In this document: one piece after another, positions 5,517-9,380 of the stretch
Layout of the letters: each line of letters begins with the position of its first letter
How positions within the stretch are numbered: the stretch's first letter is position 1
Origin: CABRXV01 sp900754955
GTDB taxonomy: Bacteria > Actinomycetota > Coriobacteriia > Coriobacteriales > Eggerthellaceae
NCBI GenBank assembly: GCA_902475005.1
Contig: CABRXV010000076.1
Span: forward strand, 1-9,380
DNA: 9,380 bases
Direction: 5' to 3'
The notes under the pieces: model-generated
Seen by the model: only the letters and a program-made list of their open reading frames with translations
Told to the model about the DNA's origin: nothing
The model's database searches: none
Made by a program: the position numbers and the translations under genes

Positions 5517-5939
5517 ATGGCATATTCAACGAAACTCAGCGACGCACTCCACCTGCTCGTCTTCATAGAAGAGCAGCAGGGTGCCGACCTCTCGAGCGAT
5601 GCCATCGCCAAGAGCCTCGCCGCAAATCCTTCGTCGGTTCGTCAGATGATGGGAAAGCTGAGACGCGCAGGGTTGATCGAAAGCGTGACCGGGCACGCGA
5701 AACCGCGGCTCGCCCGTGAAGCGTGCACCATAACGATGCTGGACGTATACCGCGCCGTAGAAGGCGACAAACCCCTGCTTCACCTGGATACGCACACCAA
5801 CCCCGAATGCGGCGTCGGCGTGAACGTACAGCTCGTCATCGGCGAACTGTTCGGCGACGTGCAACGCGAGGCGGAACGCGCCATGGCTGCGATCAGCCTG
5901 GAGCAGGTCATCACTCGTTACCATGCGCTCATCTCATAG
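5517..5939 (+). CDS. Rrf2-family transcriptional regulator
   Basis: This 140-residue dimeric DNA-binding regulator has an N-terminal winged helix-turn-helix (about residues 1-60; recognition region SSVRQMMGKLRRAGLIESV, 39-57) and a long C-terminal dimerisation helix. The pattern resembles the YwnA-type branch of Rrf2, including the segment TNPECGVGVNVQ (94-105), where many relatives read TNPxCPVG. Only two cysteines are present (C70, C98). The three-Cys cluster of the iron-sulfur regulators IscR/NsrR is therefore missing, and a thiol-based or small-molecule signal is more likely than a [2Fe-2S] cofactor. The ATG at 5517 has GAAGG at 5506-5510, 6 nt upstream. It is divergent from sirCBA with two matching inverted repeats between them, so I infer that it represses both its own gene and the sirtuin operon. 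Its 3' end overlaps the convergent protease gene by 6 bp. Confidence 0.88.
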   Translation: MAYSTKLSDALHLLVFIEEQQGADLSSDAIAKSLAANPSSVRQMMGKLRRAGLIESVTGHAKPRLAREACTITMLDVYRAVEGDKPLLHLDTHTNPECGVGVNVQLVIGELFGDVQREAERAMAAISLEQVITRYHALIS

Positions 5940-6692
5940 CGTCGCGCGTTCCCCTCGTTCATTCTCGAGCTGATCGAGCAGGACGCGTTTGGGAGCTGGG
6001 CCGGCGAAGTAATCGGGATCGCGATTCATGCGGAAGCGCGCGATGGCGAGCACGCCGACGTTGTAAAGCGCATGGGCGCCCGCCGCCACTGCGAGACTTC
6101 CCGTCGCGAGGAACGCCGCACCAAGCGCGACGCCGAGCAGCAGCGTGGCGACCGTCGAAGCAAGCGAACGGTAGCGCACGTGAGCGATCCAGAACAGGAG
6201 CGACGAAACAACGACGGCAGCGACCGCCGCGGCGACATCCGGAAGCACGCCAGCAAGCAGCTCGATCGCGAGCCCGAGAAGAGCGAAGCGGAAGAGCAGC
6301 TCCTCAGCGAAGCCCGCCAGCGTCATCAGCACAATCCAAAGGACGATCGGCAGCCGCGGCAGCTCTCCGTTGATGCCGCGACGCAGGCTCACCACCTCCG
6401 CGCGCTTCCCTTTCGCGAACGCGCGCCTCTCCCAAAAGTACGCCGCAACGCAGAAAACCGCACCGAGCAACGCAGCAAGGACGAGCGACTGCGCCGCCGA
6501 AAGCGCACAGAGCGAGTCGGCGATTGAGCGAAGCCAGCCGAAGCCCAGCGCCGCGCCGGCCCAATCGCCCGACGTAACGCCCGCGAGCACCACCGACCCC
6601 GCGCATCCCGCCACCACGATGACGAGCTGGCTGATCAGCAGGTTGATCACGAGCGCCGCAGCCTCATCGAGATCGACCGGCTCCACCTTCAT
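5934..6692 (-). CDS. CPBP-family intramembrane metalloprotease
   Basis: This 252-residue membrane protein of the CPBP (CAAX protease and bacteriocin-processing, 'Abi') family shows all three conserved motifs: EELLFR at 130-135 (EExxxR, metal ligand and base), FWIAH at 167-171 (FxxxH) and HALYN at 207-211 (HxxxN). About six to seven hydrophobic segments surround them. A charged loop at 88-106 splits the N-terminal from the catalytic half, and a polar tail follows residue 220. Bacterial members include bacteriocin self-immunity proteins and proteases of unknown substrate; nothing here identifies the target. The ATG at 6690-6692 has GGAG 6 nt upstream (6699-6702). It lies 23 bp after the helicase stop on the same strand, so is probably co-transcribed with it, and converges on and slightly overlaps rrf2. 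Confidence 0.87.
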   Translation of the reverse strand: MKVEPVDLDEAAALVINLLISQLVIVVAGCAGSVVLAGVTSGDWAGAALGFGWLRSIADSLCALSAAQSLVLAALLGAVFCVAAYFWERRAFAKGKRAEVVSLRRGINGELPRLPIVLWIVLMTLAGFAEELLFRFALLGLAIELLAGVLPDVAAAVAAVVVSSLLFWIAHVRYRSLASTVATLLLGVALGAAFLATGSLAVAAGAHALYNVGVLAIARFRMNRDPDYFAGPAPKRVLLDQLENERGERATL

Positions 6693-6715
6693 GCAAATCT
6701 CCGTCCCTTCGCCAG

Positions 6716-9304
6716 CTACTTACGACCGGCCAGCGGCGAACGCGGCAGCACGCGTGCGTTATCCCAGCTGCGGATGCGCGCCTTTGCACCTTCAACGTCG
6801 AGCACGCCATAGGCGAATCCGCGACGCACGAGCTCGGCGGGCAGCAGGTCGTCGTACTTCTCGAACAGCGGCACCTCACCCGGGTACAGCAGCTCCATCG
6901 GGTCAAAGTCCTCGGCGGCGATACGCGCCATTTCGGCAAAGAAGCGAGCTGCGGCTTCTGCGATGTGCGCTGCCTCGTCGTCGGCTCCGTCCGCATCAGC
7001 GCCGCCCGCAGCCGACGTGCCTTCTGCAGCCCCAGCAACCAAGGCAGCCTCGACGACCGGCTCCCCTGCTCCACTGCCAGCGCGCCGCCGTCCGCCAGCC
7101 TCACCCGCATCGCGCGCGCCCACCGATGTGCACGGCATCTTGAACTGTATAAAGTAAGGGCGCGAAGCGTCGATGCCCTTGAGGCCGAGCGCAGGCGCCG
7201 CTTTGATCTTCAGCATGCGCTCGAGCGCAAGGAACGCGTAGCTGCCGAGCCACGGGAACAGGCACCACATGTCGCCCCCGAGGTTCACAAGCGGCTGATC
7301 GGCCACTTCCGCCGCTGCTGCCACGTGCCGCGCCTGCGTCAGGCGGGCGCGCGCATTGCTCATGAGGTAGGGGTAGCCGCACGTTTCTTCGAGCACATGC
7401 CGCATGCGTTCGAGCACGCGCGTGTTGATGTCGCCCGGACAGTCGCCGAAATACGCCGGCACCTTCCCCTTCACCTGGGTGCAGTACACGAGGTGCCGCT
7501 TGTGATCCACCTCGTCGACCACCCACACGTGCCCCGCGATGGCGATCTTCTCACCTGCAGGAGGCGGCATCACGATCGTGCCGATCTCCTGCGAATCAGA
7601 CCGCACCGTGTACTCCTCGTTCTCCTGGAACACAGCATAGAACTTGAACGAATTGACGATGCGCTCGCCCGCAAGCCCCACGATGAGCCCGCCGCCTTCG
7701 GTGCGCTCGATGAGGTCTGTTTCGATCAGGTGCGTGAGCAGCACACGGTAATCGTCGAGCGTCACGCGGTGGAAGTACGTGAGCGTGAGCACGCGCTCGG
7801 CCAAGCGCGCAGCCGACATCTCCCCCTCCGACGCGAGCGTGGCGAGCGTTTGGTGCAAAAGCAAGCTGAACGGCAGACGGTCGAGCCGCGGCGGCTCCAC
7901 CCAGCGTTCCTCCACGTACAGCTGGACGAGCGCAATGCCTTGGAGCAGCTTCCACGGAATCGTTTCAGGCAGCATGGCACGCGGTTCGGGCTGCTCCTCG
8001 CGCATGACGAACCACATCTCCTGCGGTGCGTCGCGACGCCCCGTGCGGCCCATACGCTGCAGGAACGACGATACCGTGAAGGGCGCATCGATCTGGAAGG
8101 CCCGCTCGAGACGCCCGATGTCGATGCCGAGCTCGAGCGTGGCGGTGGTGACGGTGGTTTGGAACTGCTCCTCGTCCTTCATGACCGCCTCCGCCGTCTC
8201 GCGATAGGCGGTCGACAGGTTGCCGTGGTGGATGAGGAAGCGGTCGGGTTCGCCCTGCGCCTCGCAGTACTGGCGCAGGGTGGTGCACACCGCCTCCGCC
8301 TCCTCGCGCGAGTTCACGAACACGAGGCACTTCTTGCCGCGCGTGTGTTCGAAAATGTAGCCGATGCCGGAATCGGCCAGCGCGGGCGCCGTGTCGGTGG
8401 GAGCGTCGAGCGCGCTGGCCTGCACGAGCGCGTCGGCCTGCGCAGGCGTGCGGGCGTCGAACGCGCCAGTCTGCCCGAGCGCTCGATCGTTGCGCGCGCC
8501 AACCTGCGCAACCGCACGAGCGCCGCACGCGTCAACTGGCCCAGACGCAAGCGCGCCAGACGCGCCACCACGCGCTTCCCCACCCGTCTCCGCCGCCTGC
8601 GGGCCTGTCACGTAGAAGTGCTCCATCGACAGGCGCCACGTACGACCCGGTGCCTTGACCTGCGGGATCACCGTATTGCGACCCGTTCCCGCCGAAAGGA
8701 ACGCGCCCACGAGCTCGGGTTCGCCCACCGTCGCCGACAGGCCGATGCGCCGCGGGTTCACGCCAGCCATGCGCGAGAGGCGCTCGATGAGGCAAAGCGT
8801 CTGACCGCCGCGATCGCCGCGCAGCAGCGAATGAACCTCGTCGATCACCACATAGCGCACATCGCCGAACAGACGCGCCACCGCCGCGTGCTTGCGCAGC
8901 AGCAGCGCCTCGAGCGACTCGGGCGTTATCTGCAGAATGCCCGAAGGGTTCTTGAGCAGCTTCGCTTTATGCGACTGCGATACGTCGCCGTGCCAGTGCC
9001 AGACGGGGATGTCCGCCTCGGCGCACAGGTCCTCCAGGCGCATGAACTGGTCGTTGATGAGGGCTTTGAGCGGACCGATGTAGAGCGCACCCACCGAACG
9101 CGGCGGATCCTCCCAGAACTCCGTGAGGATGGGAAAGAACGCCGCCTCCGTCTTGCCCGATGCGGTCGATGCGGTGAGCAGCACGTTGTCATCGGTGTTG
9201 AAGATGGCGTCGGCAGCGGCCACCTGGATGGCGCGCAGCGATTCCCAGTCGTGCTCGTAGATGAAGTCCTGCACGAAGGGAGCATAGCGATCGAATACGC
9301 CCAT
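6716..9304 (-). CDS. Lhr-like DEAD/DEAH-box superfamily 2 helicase
   Basis: This is an 862-residue ATP-dependent nucleic-acid helicase. RecA domain 1 holds Walker A TASTASGKT (44-52), PLKALINDQ (78-86), TPESL (127-131), motif II DEVH (155-158) and SAT (190-192). Domain 2 holds VFVNSREEAE (328-337), TATLELGIDIG (387-397) and the arginine-finger motif QRMGRTGRR (416-424). The following region (about 440-720) matches the winged-helix and accessory part of Lhr-type helicases, in a form I associate with the BrxHI-like subgroup found beside BREX-type ATPases. Two Ala/Gly-rich low-complexity insertions stand out: residues 235-312 between the RecA domains and about 726-780 near the C-terminus. The ATG at 9302-9304 has GAGGAG 5 nt upstream (9310-9315). 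It is 18 bp downstream of a truncated gene and 23 bp upstream of the CPBP gene, so probably in the middle of an operon. The biological role (repair, RNA metabolism or defence) is undetermined. Confidence 0.88.
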   Translation of the reverse strand: MGVFDRYAPFVQDFIYEHDWESLRAIQVAAADAIFNTDDNVLLTASTASGKTEAAFFPILTEFWEDPPRSVGALYIGPLKALINDQFMRLEDLCAEADIPVWHWHGDVSQSHKAKLLKNPSGILQITPESLEALLLRKHAAVARLFGDVRYVVIDEVHSLLRGDRGGQTLCLIERLSRMAGVNPRRIGLSATVGEPELVGAFLSAGTGRNTVIPQVKAPGRTWRLSMEHFYVTGPQAAETGGEARGGASGALASGPVDACGARAVAQVGARNDRALGQTGAFDARTPAQADALVQASALDAPTDTAPALADSGIGYIFEHTRGKKCLVFVNSREEAEAVCTTLRQYCEAQGEPDRFLIHHGNLSTAYRETAEAVMKDEEQFQTTVTTATLELGIDIGRLERAFQIDAPFTVSSFLQRMGRTGRRDAPQEMWFVMREEQPEPRAMLPETIPWKLLQGIALVQLYVEERWVEPPRLDRLPFSLLLHQTLATLASEGEMSAARLAERVLTLTYFHRVTLDDYRVLLTHLIETDLIERTEGGGLIVGLAGERIVNSFKFYAVFQENEEYTVRSDSQEIGTIVMPPPAGEKIAIAGHVWVVDEVDHKRHLVYCTQVKGKVPAYFGDCPGDINTRVLERMRHVLEETCGYPYLMSNARARLTQARHVAAAAEVADQPLVNLGGDMWCLFPWLGSYAFLALERMLKIKAAPALGLKGIDASRPYFIQFKMPCTSVGARDAGEAGGRRRAGSGAGEPVVEAALVAGAAEGTSAAGGADADGADDEAAHIAEAAARFFAEMARIAAEDFDPMELLYPGEVPLFEKYDDLLPAELVRRGFAYGVLDVEGAKARIRSWDNARVLPRSPLAGRK
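6965..7129 (-). repeat. Low-complexity insertion 2 in helicase
   Basis: Codons for about residues 726-780 encode an Ala/Gly/Glu/Asp-rich, probably disordered segment separating the FIQFKMPC region from the final C-terminal helical part (HIAEAAARFFAEMARIAAEDF). The frame stays open, so it is an in-frame expansion, not a frameshift. Confidence 0.5.
8369..8602 (-). repeat. Degenerate-repeat insertion 1 in helicase
   Basis: Residues 235-312, between motifs III and IV, are Ala-rich with a loosely repeating unit of roughly 11 residues (compare RAVAQVGARND, RALGQTGAFDA, RTPAQADA). In the DNA, GCGCCAG/GCGCCAA followed by TCTGC/CCTGC recurs. It looks like a diverged, in-frame minisatellite-type expansion of the inter-domain linker. 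Confidence 0.5.
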
Positions 9305-9322
9305 GGCTGCTCCTCGGTGTTC

Positions 9323-9380
9323 CTAGATGGTGAATTCGGCGAAGGGGTTCGCAGCCGGAGCGCCCGCGGCGCCCGCCGCA
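9323..9380 (-). CDS. C-terminal end of an upstream gene (partial)
   Basis: Only the last 18 codons are present, running in from the right edge and ending in TAG at 9323-9325. They encode AAGAAGAPAANPFAEFTI, an Ala/Gly/Pro-rich linker and a short hydrophobic tail. I cannot identify the protein from this. The 18-bp gap to the helicase start places both in one operon. If the helicase is BrxHI-like, a BREX-type ATPase (BrxD, DUF2791) would be a reasonable expectation for this gene, but the visible residues neither support nor exclude that. Confidence 0.6.
   Translation of the reverse strand, partial: AAGAAGAPAANPFAEFTI

Noticed and set aside
5517..5939. IscR/NsrR-type iron-sulfur regulator
   Set aside because: The spaced three-Cys cluster is absent; only C70 and C98 are present.
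1..9380. CRISPR arrays, insertion sequences, transposase genes
   Set aside because: No regularly spaced direct repeats, terminal inverted repeats or transposase-like proteins were seen on either strand.

Overview
The window is high-GC bacterial DNA with densely packed, well-spaced Shine-Dalgarno-preceded genes and a CCA-encoding tRNA gene. Base composition and gene content suggest a high-GC Gram-positive organism. A gut coriobacterium (Eggerthellaceae-like) is my best guess, but this is an inference from style, not a proof.

Layout, left to right. (1) galU (UTP-glucose-1-phosphate uridylyltransferase) lies on the minus strand at 54-869. (2) A 382-bp gene-free stretch separates it from a divergently transcribed AEC-family permease gene (1252-2211, plus); the stretch holds a candidate galU promoter, a GNRA-loop hairpin and a 13-bp palindrome. 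(3) A tRNA-Ala(CGC) gene (2348-2423, plus) follows, with its own promoter and a strong intrinsic terminator. (4) Between that terminator and the next gene lie an isolated tRNA T-arm-like sequence and an 11-bp hairpin, both oddities. (5) Three tandem minus-strand sirtuin-like genes follow (transcription order 5365->4472, 4472->3549, 3505->2528), here called sirC, sirB and sirA. (6) A divergent Rrf2-family regulator gene is at 5517-5939 (plus). (7) A convergent minus-strand cluster completes the window: a CPBP intramembrane protease (5934-6692), a large Lhr-like helicase (6716-9304), and the last 18 codons of a further upstream gene at the right edge.

The most interesting unit is sirCBA-rrf2. 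All three sirtuin proteins resemble the microbial class M (SirTM) branch rather than ordinary deacetylases. The residue that is the catalytic His in classical sirtuins is Gln in sirB and sirA and Glu in sirC. SirC has also lost the NAD-site Asn-x-Asp and Gly-rich signature residues, so it looks like a pseudo-enzyme placed first in a translationally coupled operon. None of the usual SirTM partners (macrodomain hydrolase, GcvH-L, lipoate ligase) is in the window. The 151-bp divergent intergenic region contains two copies of an inverted repeat GCTGTT-N11-AACAGC, centred 53 bp apart. One overlaps the likely sir promoter and the other the likely rrf2 extended -10. The simplest model is that the Rrf2 protein represses both itself and the sirtuin operon, possibly in response to a redox signal.

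The helicase cluster looks like the Lhr-like helicase subgroup that is sometimes paired with a BREX-type ATPase. The partner gene lies almost entirely outside the window, so this cannot be settled here. The rest (galU, AEC permease, tRNA) looks like ordinary chromosomal background.
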